A stretch of 64,000 nucleotides of DNA from Nitrospira_E sp052156535. GTDB lineage: Bacteria; Nitrospirota; Nitrospiria; Nitrospirales; UBA8639. A program made the translations under genes and the position numbers. Numbering within the stretch: position 1 is the stretch's first letter; every line of letters starts with the position of its first letter. The DNA is taken from positions 1-64,000 of the forward strand of contig NZ_JBQKUP010000036.1 in NCBI RefSeq assembly GCF_052156535.1, in the 5' to 3' direction. The notes under the pieces are model-generated. The model saw only the letters and a program-made list of their open reading frames with translations, was not told the origin of the DNA and searched no databases. Positions 18,159 to 26,754 of this stretch are shown here, in pieces.

Positions 18159-19009
18159 GGGCAGGTTCCTTCACTCACATTTCTCCACGACGGGTCATCG
18201 AATTGTTCCTATGCCTCAACGACTTGAAGAATCCTGTTTTTCAAAGTTTAAAGCTGGTGAGGAAGAGGAAACATCCGTGTTCCACACCTTCTACCTACCT
18301 CCGAATCCGACTTCTTTTGTCATGAATTCCTTGGCCACAACATGGAACCAAACCCAGAGAGGCGGGTTCATTAGAAAGAGACGATTGCGTGTTCAGAAAC
18401 ACGCGACGAAGCTACTCTCTCCATATATGTCACAACACCTAGAATCCTTTCTCATGGGTTGGGAGATCGTGCCAGGAAAATGATTGGGTCTCATATTTTT
18501 GTGATTTTGATCACGTTTGTGGTCATTATTGAGGCAACTTCAATACCATCCGTAAGTTGGGTGCCCTTACAGATTTCCTTGAAGATAACCAATTGGCTGA
18601 AAACAGATATTTCCGTTTTCCAAATATTTCAACTGTTGTTATGCCATTTCAGGCACCACGGAAGGGTATCCATTTGGATACATAAATTATCTATTTAGAT
18701 ACATTTATTGGTTGGACACTTTTTGTCTTTGAATTTTCCGCAGTAAATCATTTAGGTAGATGTATTGACTTGAAATCCGAATGCTCAATGGTCCCTCCAA
18801 AATTATTCAGGACAGGACTGATGGATTGAGATTCTTTTTCTGAGAAAAATAAAAACATCGTAGGTTCCACCGCAGGTATTGGGATGGTCGGAGGTGTTGG
18901 AGGTTTGCAGGAAGAAGGATCAAACAACGTTAAAGCGATAGTCTGAGAGGCGGGTTACGCTTGGGAAATAAACGTGAGGAACAGAAGAGTTAAAAGAAAA
19001 AGGTCATGG
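18159..19009. other. long region without a supportable gene; contains a spaced direct repeat
   Basis: Frames here give low-complexity or unlikely products. One notable feature is a 12-base direct repeat, ATTTGGATACAT at 18672-18683 and ATTTAGATACAT at 18693-18704. The copies start 21 bases apart, two helical turns, as tandem operator sites often do. The rest shows no feature to me. Confidence 0.3.
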
Positions 19010-19801
19010 CTAGAATTTCAGTTCCTGGCCTTCTTCCAATATCGTGACGTGGGGGATGTCCAGATGGCGTATTTCATCAATGATTTGGTCTCGTACGGTA
19101 GGCTTCATATGGTAGACATATAAGGGCAGATCAGGTTTCCCAATTTTTTGATATTCGTGGGCTAAAAGAGTTGGCGTGAGATGTTTACTTCGATAGGCCA
19201 TATCTCTCATTGAATCGGGAAAGGATACCTCAATAAAGACTCCTTTTAAATTCGGTATCCGAGCGGCCTCTTGCCAGATGGTTTCCGTCACATAGGTATC
19301 TCCACTATAAATCCAGGCCACCTCGTCATCCTGAATAATAAAGCCTGCGGTTTCGACGGTATGGTTAACCGGAATGGGGGTTACTCTAAGCCTTCCAGGC
19401 AAGCGCCATTCCCGTTTGGGCTCCAACTCCTCGCCTCGTAACATGGAATATTGAGATTCTGGAAGATGGAAGAAATTCGGAAATACCAAATCGTTAAAGA
19501 CATGCTTCTGAAGTCCAACTAAAACCGAGGGTAAACTTGCTACCACGATTTGATGATCCACCCGCCCGGACATATTATCAACAAGTGGGGGAATGCCCTT
19601 TACGTGATCTAAATGCAAGTGGGACAGGAGGATATGTGTGATCCGTTTTTGCTCATCTAACGTGAGTCCTGATGCTAATGTTCCAGCATCCACCATCAAT
19701 TCTTCATTAACCAAAAACCCCACGCTTCGACAAATATGCTGACTGGTCGGTCCATTCAAAAGCAGATCAGACCCATGGGCTCCCAATACTCGAATGTTCA
19801 C
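19010..19801 (-). CDS. metallo-beta-lactamase-fold hydrolase, resembling class II cAMP phosphodiesterase
   Basis: About 263 residues from the preferred start. The frame is open to 19933, but GTG 19801 follows AAGGG at good spacing and begins directly with VNIRVLGAHGSD, the usual N-terminus of this group. The metal site is SHLHLDHVKGIP, with a later NHTVETAGF and the Asp of IYSGDTYV. A C-terminal YVYHMKP provides a further His. This pattern fits the class II cyclic-nucleotide phosphodiesterase-like branch of the fold. The gene lies near a Crp-type regulator, with a cyclase further on, which fits cAMP turnover. Substrate specificity is inferred. Confidence 0.75.
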   Translation of the reverse strand: MNIRVLGAHGSDLLLNGPTSQHICRSVGFLVNEELMVDAGTLASGLTLDEQKRITHILLSHLHLDHVKGIPPLVDNMSGRVDHQIVVASLPSVLVGLQKHVFNDLVFPNFFHLPESQYSMLRGEELEPKREWRLPGRLRVTPIPVNHTVETAGFIIQDDEVAWIYSGDTYVTETIWQEAARIPNLKGVFIEVSFPDSMRDMAYRSKHLTPTLLAHEYQKIGKPDLPLYVYHMKPTVRDQIIDEIRHLDIPHVTILEEGQELKF

Positions 19802-20082
19802 AAAAAATCCCTTGAATGACAGCAAGGCCCCATACACTTGCCTTACTAGTGTGCTCAAAAAAAGAAGGGATGAGCGACCAATTTCAAGTCGTGGAATTTT
19901 ATGGGGGTAAACACCTCCCCGAGAGAAAGGCAATCAGAGGATCTTTTCTATTTTTTAATTTATCCCATTCCAGGCCTCCTGTCTGTGATATTCATCACAT
20001 TCTTGGTGTGACTCTCCTCACACTTCGTCAACGACATATTTCCTTAAAATCATCAATATCACCAAACCAAATTGGTAGGGTC

Positions 20083-20751
20083 TTATTCCCATAATCTATT
20101 GATATAGATCGTGTTTCTGGTAACCGTCAGACTTCCGTTTTCTTTGAGAGCCTTTAGGGTCCGACTCAAGGTTTCCCTGGAGCATCCTACCATGTTGGCT
20201 AATTCCTGGAAGGATGGGCGATTGGAAATCAATAATTGTCCATGCGTCTCCACTCCATCCTGGAACTCTGCTAAATTTAGCAGGCATCGACCCACACGCC
20301 CATACACATCAAACATGACGAGACTGCGAACCTGTTCGCTGACTTTTCGCAATCGTTGGGAAAGGTTTTTGAGGATTTTCATGGCAATGTCTGGATGGTG
20401 TTTTAAAAGTTCCGTCAATTCCTTCCGCCCCAATAAAAAAAATTCACTCCGCTCCACCGTTATCACTGATGCGGATCGAGGAGCCGATTCCAGGATGGCC
20501 ATCTCACCGAAAAAGTTCCCTGGACCTAAGTGCGAGAGGATAAATTCCTGCCCGTTTTTCCCGGTTAACAGCACCTTAACTTTGCCTGACAAAATAATGA
20601 ACAATACTTCGCCTGAATCGCCTTCTTGAAATATCACATTTTTGTCAGGAAACTTTTGGCGACTCCCAGAAGCGGCCAACAGATTGAGTTCCTGATCCGC
20701 TAATTCGGAAAAGAGTGGGATCTTTTTAATCGATTGTTTGTACATCACCAT
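20083..20751 (-). CDS. Crp/Fnr-family transcriptional regulator
   Basis: A 222-residue protein. The cyclic-nucleotide-binding beta-roll (about 10-125) includes GNFFGEMAILESAPRSASV, whose Gly-Glu and Arg-Ser-Ala are the residues that hold cAMP in Crp-type proteins. A long dimer helix (about 125-150) and a winged helix-turn-helix follow, with SFQELANMVGCSRETLSRTLKAL (about 180-205). No Fnr-type N-terminal cysteine cluster is present. Together with the cyclase and the phosphodiesterase-like gene on the same strand, it may be the cAMP receptor of this locus. That link is inference. Confidence 0.9.
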   Translation of the reverse strand: MVMYKQSIKKIPLFSELADQELNLLAASGSRQKFPDKNVIFQEGDSGEVLFIILSGKVKVLLTGKNGQEFILSHLGPGNFFGEMAILESAPRSASVITVERSEFFLLGRKELTELLKHHPDIAMKILKNLSQRLRKVSEQVRSLVMFDVYGRVGRCLLNLAEFQDGVETHGQLLISNRPSFQELANMVGCSRETLSRTLKALKENGSLTVTRNTIYINRLWE

Positions 20752-20853
20752 GACAGGAAATTTCCTGGCGAGTCATTCTTCCCTTGGATTGAGCAGGGAT
20801 TAGCGCTACTTCAAAAAAAAGCACAATAATTCTGACAGCAGCACTGTAAGTTT

Positions 20854-21009
20854 TCAAATGGAGCCATCATGCAAAAAATTTTCAATAAAGACAACACCCT
20901 TGTGCCTGGCAACCACTATCCACTTAGCCTCTTCAGGGATACATGCTTGCTCGATCAAACTGGTGACCATTGCCGGGACCATCGTCAGGATTGCCAAATC
21001 TTCCTCATG
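20854..21009 (-). pseudogene. remnant of a GAF histidine kinase gene
   Basis: The minus strand reads HEEDLAILTMVPAMVTSLIEQ and then EEAKW, matching the end of the GAF domain of the two kinases in this window (EEDVAILTIVSALA...IEQSRLYREAKLA in copy A). The match fades after about 35 codons and the frame ends at 20854. Nothing upstream keeps the reading frame. This is a third, decayed kinase copy. Confidence 0.5.
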
Positions 21010-21082
21010 ATTTCAACGTATTCCTTCTCATGGCTCCTGGGTCTAATGATGAGACAACATCCACAAAATCCTCCTCGAAGAG

Positions 21083-21503
21083 TCGAATAACCCCGAAACT
21101 TGTCCCCACATGTCATGCATGGACCTCCTGGTTCACAAGCGATTATTTTGTAGCGGCACTCCCTGTTGAACGGATAGCACCCTTGATCAACCTGAGGATT
21201 CAGGAAGTTTACCCGTGCCTGAGCCATCTATCTGAGTTGGCAAAAAATGTCGCCTGGATGAACGGCATCCAGTTTTACATCACGCACCCGTTGCCCATTG
21301 CTCACGGCCATGTCATCTTTGTTGACACACCCTGGGCTCTCACTTCAATTTCCCACGGACAGTTCTGGCCTAACTTTGACCTGGCCAAATTCAGCGACGG
21401 TGATACACGGGATATTCTCTCGGTCGATATCTCCACCAGAAATATGACCGGGCCCGGTGGGAACAGCGGTGGGAACAGAACCTGCCGTGGAAAGACCCAT
21501 TAG
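21083..21503 (+). pseudogene. internal fragment of an FAD-dependent amine oxidase/phytoene desaturase-like gene
   Basis: The frame encodes SDYFVAALPVERIAPLI, then NVAWMNGIQFYITHPLPI, AHGHVIFVDTPWALTSISH and DTRDILSVDIST. This is the middle part of a family of large FAD-dependent oxidoreductases (squalene/phytoene-type). The N-terminal dinucleotide-binding motif and the C-terminal third are missing, and the flanking sequence on both sides is unrelated. It is therefore a remnant rather than a working enzyme. Confidence 0.55.
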
Positions 21504-21564
21504 CCCTCATCACCAGTCTTCCTAAAGGCCTAGATTGCAAATCCATATGTCCTGTTAGAGAAGG

Positions 21565-21978
21565 ATGATTATGCAAGGCGAATTGCAAATCCCAAAGGAC
21601 TTTTGGCGCCTCACTCTCCGACGGAAGTTTAATAGGGTAGCTCAAAAAGAATTCGAGGCTAGAATCCAACAGATCCTATTGGATGGATACACTAAGCTGG
21701 GGCTGGATCTTAATCCTGTGGCGTTGATTAGTAATTCTGGATTAGGCCAAATTGCTATGACCTGGTTAGATCTCAAAGCAAAGGGTATTCAAGTGAGCCT
21801 CGCTGGGATTTCACCAAAAATGGTATGCTGGACCGACATGAACTCTCAGATTTTCTTGGCGCTGCAAAAATCTAGGAGATTATTTCCCTCGTCGGAGGTA
21901 TCAACAATACCATTCTGTTCGATCCCTTTTGGTCAAGCCTGGAAACCGACTCATGTAGACCAATGGAATTTTCACTGA
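21565..21978 (+). CDS. STAS-like domain protein (possible anti-sigma-factor antagonist)
   Basis: A 137-residue ORF. Residues of about 10-95 fit the STAS pattern: KLGLDLNPVALISNSGLGQI (strand, then the conserved Ser and GLG turn), followed by DLKAKGIQVSLAGISPKM. The last 40 residues look unrelated and may be a degraded tail. It stands alone between remnants and tRNA-Asn, so it may itself be decaying. A different STAS protein is encoded at 54288-54686. Confidence 0.4.
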   Translation: MIMQGELQIPKDFWRLTLRRKFNRVAQKEFEARIQQILLDGYTKLGLDLNPVALISNSGLGQIAMTWLDLKAKGIQVSLAGISPKMVCWTDMNSQIFLALQKSRRLFPSSEVSTIPFCSIPFGQAWKPTHVDQWNFH

Positions 21979-22190
21979 TTCACAGACTCATACGATGGAT
22001 TGATAGCCAAGCTTGTATAGGCGCAAATAGCCAGGATGGGGATGACGTTCTGCCCCCTATATTGGATAGGACTCCGGGTTAGGACTGGTCAGCAAAGAGG
22101 GGTTAGGCTGGATGGAGGTGACAAAGAAAACGTCTACACACGGTCATACGGGATGCACAAATGGCGGTCTAAACATGGAGCCCATGAATT

Positions 22191-22266
22191 TGGCTCCTCG
22201 GGCAGGACTCGAACCTGCGACCATTCGGTTAACAGCCGAACGCTCTACCAACTGAGCTACCGAGGA
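22191..22266 (-). tRNA. tRNA-Asn (GTT)
   Basis: A 76-nt cloverleaf on the minus strand. The 7-bp acceptor is TCCTCGG/CCGAGGA with discriminator G and an encoded CCA. The D-arm has AGCTCAGTTGGTAGAGC. The anticodon stem TTCGG/CCGAA encloses the loop CTGTTAA (anticodon GTT). The T-arm has GGTTCGAGTCC. All parts are standard. Confidence 0.97.
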
Positions 22267-22370
22267 ACGAATATTTGTTGAATGCGAATATTTTCTTCTA
22301 AAAGATGATCATAGCGTGACGGCCGGATTTCTTCAAGAACCGATGAACCATTTTAAAGACTTTTTAGGCC

Positions 22371-22634
22371 TTAGAACTGAAAATCAGCAGAATCCTCTTC
22401 ACCCTCATCCGCCTCCGACGCACCACCCTCGGATAACTTCACATAGTGTCGTGCCCAGGATAAATATATATTGGCGCTGTCTTTCATTGCATCGGTACCT
22501 TTGATAAGTTTACCGACAATTTCCTGATCTCCCCCACTGATTTCAATCTCTCGTGCTTTGGTTTCTAACGCATGATGAAAATTTTCCATCTGTTCCGTCA
22601 ACGTCTGCACATGTTGATTTAAATCGGTACTCAT
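22371..22634 (-). CDS. 87-aa hypothetical soluble protein
   Basis: A helical, charged protein with an acidic C-terminal tail (EADEGEEDSADF). Residues 1-70 are predicted helical (LTEQMENFHHALETKAREIE), with no signal peptide or metal motif. It lies downstream of the por operon but beyond that operon's terminator hairpin, so it is probably transcribed separately. I recognise no family. Confidence 0.6.
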   Translation of the reverse strand: MSTDLNQHVQTLTEQMENFHHALETKAREIEISGGDQEIVGKLIKGTDAMKDSANIYLSWARHYVKLSEGGASEADEGEEDSADFQF

Positions 22635-22694
22635 TTAATCTTACCCCTACATCCTGTGCATCCATTTATGGATGACGGTTCGTCAAACAAATAA

Positions 22695-22738
22695 AAAAGC
22701 CCTACGACCAATCACAAGACAGAGATCGTAGGGCTTTT
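22695..22738 (-). terminator. hairpin terminator of the por operon
   Basis: A 13-bp perfect stem, AAAAGCCCTACGA with TCGTAGGGCTTTT, has a loop of 18 bases and A/T-rich flanks on both sides. It lies 12 bases past the stop of the ferredoxin subunit gene on the minus strand. The symmetric A and T runs would let it work in both directions. Confidence 0.85.
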
Positions 22739-22750
22739 CGTCTTTTTGAA

Positions 22751-23029
22751 TTATCCCTGATAGGCTTGACCCAACTCCGCAGCTTCTCCAGCCTTATCCA
22801 TTAAAGTCCCATCTGAATTCACGGCGACCATTTCAATCGCTTCGTGTTTAGCGGCGTCACATACGACTTTACACAGCTCACAACCCTTGCACCGCTCTAT
22901 ATGCACTTCGGCTATCATTTTGTCTGAATTAAGATCCAAACAATTGGCTTCCGGACAATACATAATGCAGAGCCGACAGCCTTTTTTCGCCACACATTTC
23001 TCATCTGTCACTTGGGCAACATTATACAT
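22751..23029 (-). CDS. porD: 2-oxoacid:ferredoxin oxidoreductase, delta (ferredoxin) subunit
   Basis: A 92-residue ferredoxin with two [4Fe-4S] motifs. The first is CVAKKGCRLCIMYCPEANC (slightly expanded) and the second CKGCELCKVVCDAAKH. It would pass electrons between the TPP-bound enzyme and soluble ferredoxin. It is the last gene of the minus-strand operon E-A-B-G-D, ending before a strong hairpin. In autotrophic Nitrospira such enzymes drive CO2-fixing carboxylations of the reductive TCA cycle. Whether this copy works on pyruvate or 2-oxoglutarate cannot be told from this subunit. Confidence 0.9.
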   Translation of the reverse strand: MYNVAQVTDEKCVAKKGCRLCIMYCPEANCLDLNSDKMIAEVHIERCKGCELCKVVCDAAKHEAIEMVAVNSDGTLMDKAGEAAELGQAYQG

Positions 23030-23065
23030 CTATCTATCTCTTTCCTTCGCTGAGGTTCTCGGTAT

Positions 23066-23770
23066 TTATGCGGCCGTGGCTTCTCCGACCATTAATTCCA
23101 CGTGATTTTTCTCAGCCCATTCGGCTGCTATTTCATAGGATCGGGCTACCGTATCGAGATTCTTTTTTAACAACATTTCTTTTTTGGCAAACTTCTTCTT
23201 AATAGCTTCGTCCAGGGTTGCCGTACCACCAGAGGCCACGAATTTTTTCCCGAATCGTTCCTGTAAAGCCAGGTCCAATCCATTCATGGAGACACACTTT
23301 GTGATCCCGGCCACGGAACCAATCATGGTCATGTTCGTTGCCAATTCGGTCCCGGCGATTTCTAAAGCAATATTCGTCCCTGGAATATTAAAGACCGATA
23401 CATTCAGATCTTTGAGTCGTTTCACGTCTTCATCGGACAAGAGAGGCATGTCAGTATTGATGATCACAAGCCCACCCTCTTTAATCCCTGAATAAAATGG
23501 CATCGTATAACTCTTCCCCATCGTAATGACTTGAGGATGAAACACTTGGATCACATCTGGAAACACAAGCTCGCCCCTGTCGTAAATTTTTCTGAGTCCG
23601 ATTCGACAATAACTTTCGGCCGGAGCCATACGCTTTTCGGCCCCAAAAAACGGATTCGAAATGGCAAACTTCCCATCCTTGGCTGCAGCCATAGCCATGA
23701 CATGTGCCGCAGTCACGGCACCCTGCCCTCCCAGACCTGACATTCGGATATTGATTCGACGTATAATCAT
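23066..23770 (-). CDS. porG: 2-oxoacid:ferredoxin oxidoreductase, gamma subunit
   Basis: A 234-residue protein that opens with NIRMSGLGGQGAVTAAHVMA, the glycine-rich signature of the gamma subunit/domain. It continues with FFGAEKRMAPAESYCRIG and FVASGGTATLDEAIKKKFAKK. The length is usual for the separate gamma subunit, with a C-terminal extension of helices. It is 29 bases downstream of the beta gene and 36 upstream of the delta gene. Confidence 0.92.
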   Translation of the reverse strand: MIIRRINIRMSGLGGQGAVTAAHVMAMAAAKDGKFAISNPFFGAEKRMAPAESYCRIGLRKIYDRGELVFPDVIQVFHPQVITMGKSYTMPFYSGIKEGGLVIINTDMPLLSDEDVKRLKDLNVSVFNIPGTNIALEIAGTELATNMTMIGSVAGITKCVSMNGLDLALQERFGKKFVASGGTATLDEAIKKKFAKKEMLLKKNLDTVARSYEIAAEWAEKNHVELMVGEATAA

Positions 23771-23799
23771 GGATTAGCTCCTCTCACATGTCTCTCCGT

Positions 23800-24708
23800 T
23801 TATGCCGTTTGGCCGGCGAGTTGCTTTTTGGCTTCAGCTTTTCGTTCTTTTTCCTTCGCAGCCAGTTCGGCCAATAATTCCTTAGCCGGTTCGCTTACAT
23901 ACTCTTTATAAGCAAACCGTTCGGTTGGCTTTTCAGAATCACGCATTTCCTGCAAACCTTCCATGCTGTTTTTCCCAATTTCCAGGATACATGGCGTATA
24001 CAATTGGAGATAAGTCGGTCCAATTTCACGCGCAATATGCACAGCGTTTTTAATCACTTTTTCAATGAGATTTGGTTTGCTGACCGTGCAATTCACCACA
24101 TAGTGGCAGCCGGACTCCCTGGCAATTTCTGGAAGACGAACTTTTTCAAAGGTTTTGCCTACCGGGGCCATCTTGGCAACAAAACCCTTTTGCATAAGCC
24201 CACTCTCTTGACCACCTGTATTGGCATACAGCTCGTTATCGAAACAAATAGTGGTAAATTTTTCCTGGCGGAACCAGGCCTGCAAGGTCATGTCTAAACC
24301 AATATCTACCGTAGCCCCGTCTCCCGCTAACACCACGACGTCTTTATGACGATCAGGAAAACGAACCGTCAACGCCCGTTTCAGCCCTGACGCAATAGCA
24401 TTTTGATTGCCGAACAATGAATGAATATTGTGGACCGCCACATGTGGAAATACCAAGCTGGTACATCCCGTCGAGCCTACCATGACGGTGTCTTCAGGAT
24501 TGGGCAATGAGGCGAGAATATAGCGAAAGGCCATGGACTCAGGGCATCCCGCGCAAAGCGAATGCTCTTCAATCAGTTCCTTCGCGTTACCGATATCTTT
24601 CCATCCTCGTTGCTCATTCCCATAGGTCGCCCGCTTGACCAAATCCTGGTATTCAGCAGGCATGATGTCAAACAATTCTTCTGCAATCTTTATTCGTTCT
24701 TTACTCAT
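23800..24708 (-). CDS. porB: 2-oxoacid:ferredoxin oxidoreductase, beta (TPP-binding) subunit
   Basis: A 302-residue protein with the thiamine-diphosphate motif GDGATVDIGLDMTLQAW and the Asn of CFDNELYANTGGQESG. An N-terminal SLCAGCPES and a later HYVVNCTVSKP hold cysteines conserved in beta subunits for the proximal Fe-S cluster. It lies 67 bases after the alpha gene in the operon. A Lys/Glu-rich helix (LAAKEKERKAEAKKQ) ends the protein. Confidence 0.93.
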   Translation of the reverse strand: MSKERIKIAEELFDIMPAEYQDLVKRATYGNEQRGWKDIGNAKELIEEHSLCAGCPESMAFRYILASLPNPEDTVMVGSTGCTSLVFPHVAVHNIHSLFGNQNAIASGLKRALTVRFPDRHKDVVVLAGDGATVDIGLDMTLQAWFRQEKFTTICFDNELYANTGGQESGLMQKGFVAKMAPVGKTFEKVRLPEIARESGCHYVVNCTVSKPNLIEKVIKNAVHIAREIGPTYLQLYTPCILEIGKNSMEGLQEMRDSEKPTERFAYKEYVSEPAKELLAELAAKEKERKAEAKKQLAGQTA

Positions 24709-24775
24709 GAGTTTCTCCTTATAGTCGTGATCTGCTTGAAAGCCATACTCTCACAAGATGCTTACCGTTGTTGCA

Positions 24776-25987
24776 TCAACCCCCACGCCCGGCCAACGAA
24801 GGTGCCTTGACTCCTAATACAGTTTTGATTTCCGCGGCGATGATTTCAGGCGGCATGGTCATTCCCCCACACACATGGGGACCCGCATGAATCCGTTCAT
24901 TATTCGGAACGGTTGCGCTCACTTCACGGGCTAACCATCCAATGACATTAAATTCAGGAACAATAATGTGCTTGGCATGCTTGGTGGCCTCCCTGATCTC
25001 CTCTCCAGGCCATGGCCGCAAGGTTTTAACCTTCACCAAACCGACCCTAATACCTTCCTCCTCCAATATCGCGATGGCTTCACGGCTTTGCGAAACCGCG
25101 GTTCCAGAGGCCACCACAATCACTTCAGCATCGGTATTTTCGGTGTCAATTAGTCCATCCATCCAACGGATGGTGTGCTTTCTCGACCGTTCAACAGCAG
25201 CCCATACCTCCTGCTGCCAGCTAGCATGGGTGGCATAACTAATATAGTTACTTTTCATGACAAAAGGATCTCGCATCATGCGAACCGGAGGACATTCCAT
25301 ATCCATACACGGAACCGGTGACCGATAGGGATCGTATGGTGGCAAACACATGTCGACGGGAGTCAAATCTACCATATCTTTCGTATGGGTCACGAAAAAA
25401 CCATCGCAGCACAAGGCCAGCGGCAAATGGACATCAGGTTCTTCCGATACCATGTAGCCCTTGAGGATCCAGTCATAAAAATCTTGGGCGGTTTCCGCAT
25501 GCCACACCAGCATTCCCGTTTGCATTAAATATGAAATTTCTAGAGTATCCGGCTGAATGGAGAGGGGAGAGTTGATACCCCGACAAGTTACAATCATCTG
25601 AATAGGTAACCGTGCTCCGGCCCACATGGGAAAGTTTTCCATAGCACGCATGGTGCCTGGTCCGGCCGTGGTGGTAAATACTCTAGCGCCACCAAATGCG
25701 GCTCCCGCGCATTGAGACATGACGGCAAATTCGCTTTCCCCTCGGAAGTAATCACCAATATAGCCTTCGGCAAAGAGCTCCCCGCACAAGGCAGCAGCTT
25801 CGCTTTGAGGGGTAATGGGATACGCGACCATTATGTCACAGGAGGCTCGCCGTACGGCTTCCTTTATGACTTCACTCCCGGTAAAGAAAGACGGTGTTCT
25901 TGACGCCTCATTCATCATGTGCCAAGGATCGGTATACACCTGCTCTTTTTTGTTTTTTTGTCCTATGAAAGAAGCTTGAGCGGCCAT
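24776..25987 (-). CDS. porA: 2-oxoacid:ferredoxin oxidoreductase, alpha subunit
   Basis: A 403-residue protein with the alpha-subunit landmarks AYPITPQSEAAALCGEL, then RVFTTTAGPGTMRAMENFP and a C-terminal transketolase-like domain (EEEGIRVGLVKVKTLRPWPG). AYPITPQ is the substrate-binding stretch of this family. The N-terminus has an extra 35 residues before the conserved region. It follows the epsilon gene by about 140 bases. It could be pyruvate or 2-oxoglutarate specific, and pyruvate is my preference from subunit architecture only. Confidence 0.92.
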   Translation of the reverse strand: MAAQASFIGQKNKKEQVYTDPWHMMNEASRTPSFFTGSEVIKEAVRRASCDIMVAYPITPQSEAAALCGELFAEGYIGDYFRGESEFAVMSQCAGAAFGGARVFTTTAGPGTMRAMENFPMWAGARLPIQMIVTCRGINSPLSIQPDTLEISYLMQTGMLVWHAETAQDFYDWILKGYMVSEEPDVHLPLALCCDGFFVTHTKDMVDLTPVDMCLPPYDPYRSPVPCMDMECPPVRMMRDPFVMKSNYISYATHASWQQEVWAAVERSRKHTIRWMDGLIDTENTDAEVIVVASGTAVSQSREAIAILEEEGIRVGLVKVKTLRPWPGEEIREATKHAKHIIVPEFNVIGWLAREVSATVPNNERIHAGPHVCGGMTMPPEIIAAEIKTVLGVKAPSLAGRGG

Positions 25988-26127
25988 GATTTTGACCTCC
26001 TTTGTCTGCTTCAGGGTGAAAGACTTCCGATTGTCTTAAACGATAATATGAAAATTCATAGATGAAAGTTTCTCAGAACCGTCATTAATCTCTTATCTCT
26101 TTCATCTATTATGAAAACCCAGAACAA

Positions 26128-26754
26128 TTACACTGAATTTTTCGCTGGAGGGGCGACTGATCCCTTTAATTTCTTCACCCAATCCGCCAATCTGATTATC
26201 TTATCGGCTGTCGCATCACGAACGGATACCATCGCATCTTCATGACCAGCCTGAGCACACATGGCAATCGTGTAGCAATTCGTCCCACCACGAATGATCT
26301 TGAGAGAAAGATTGGCCTGATGGCAATGAACGCCCACAAACATGCAGGCATCAATTTTATTATGCCAGATAGTCAAATTTGGGTGGTTTGGATTTATTTC
26401 GATTTCAGGATTAATTTTAGGATATTTCGGTCTATAGTCCGGCATGGGGATCAGCATGGCATGTTGACAAGAGGAATCCACGCATTCTTTGATGGTTTCA
26501 TACAAATGACGGATTGCTTTGGCCTTCTTGGCGGCCTTGTCATTCCATGCCCACAGAACCAATGGTCCTGGAAAGATCGTGGGCACTTTTGCCGAAAGAA
26601 ACTGCCTGGCCGCCTCTTCCAACGCTTCCTCTTCGGAAACTATGCTACCATGAATATGTCCTTGTCCTGGATCGGGAAGCCTGATCCCCATTGAGGCCGC
26701 AGAAGGTGGCAAAAAATGTTCGGGGCCTGGCATTACCCTATAAGAAGTTGTCAT
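26128..26754 (-). CDS. porE: fifth (epsilon) subunit of the 2-oxoacid:ferredoxin oxidoreductase
   Basis: A 208-residue soluble protein. It contains PTIFPGPLVLWAWNDKAAKKA, NHPNLTIWHNKIDACMFVGV and HCHQANLSLKIIRGGTNCY. It resembles the small extra subunit encoded with five-subunit 2-oxoacid oxidoreductases of Hydrogenobacter and Nitrospira, sometimes labelled a CO dehydrogenase beta-subunit-like protein. Its biochemical role is unsettled. It is the first gene of the operon, so its promoter must lie in the 26755-27115 gap. Confidence 0.7.
   Translation of the reverse strand: MTTSYRVMPGPEHFLPPSAASMGIRLPDPGQGHIHGSIVSEEEALEEAARQFLSAKVPTIFPGPLVLWAWNDKAAKKAKAIRHLYETIKECVDSSCQHAMLIPMPDYRPKYPKINPEIEINPNHPNLTIWHNKIDACMFVGVHCHQANLSLKIIRGGTNCYTIAMCAQAGHEDAMVSVRDATADKIIRLADWVKKLKGSVAPPAKNSV

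Noticed and set aside
18028..18483. 151-codon plus-strand frame
   Set aside because: Composition is unlike a real protein and it overlaps the better-supported minus-strand 62-aa ORF.
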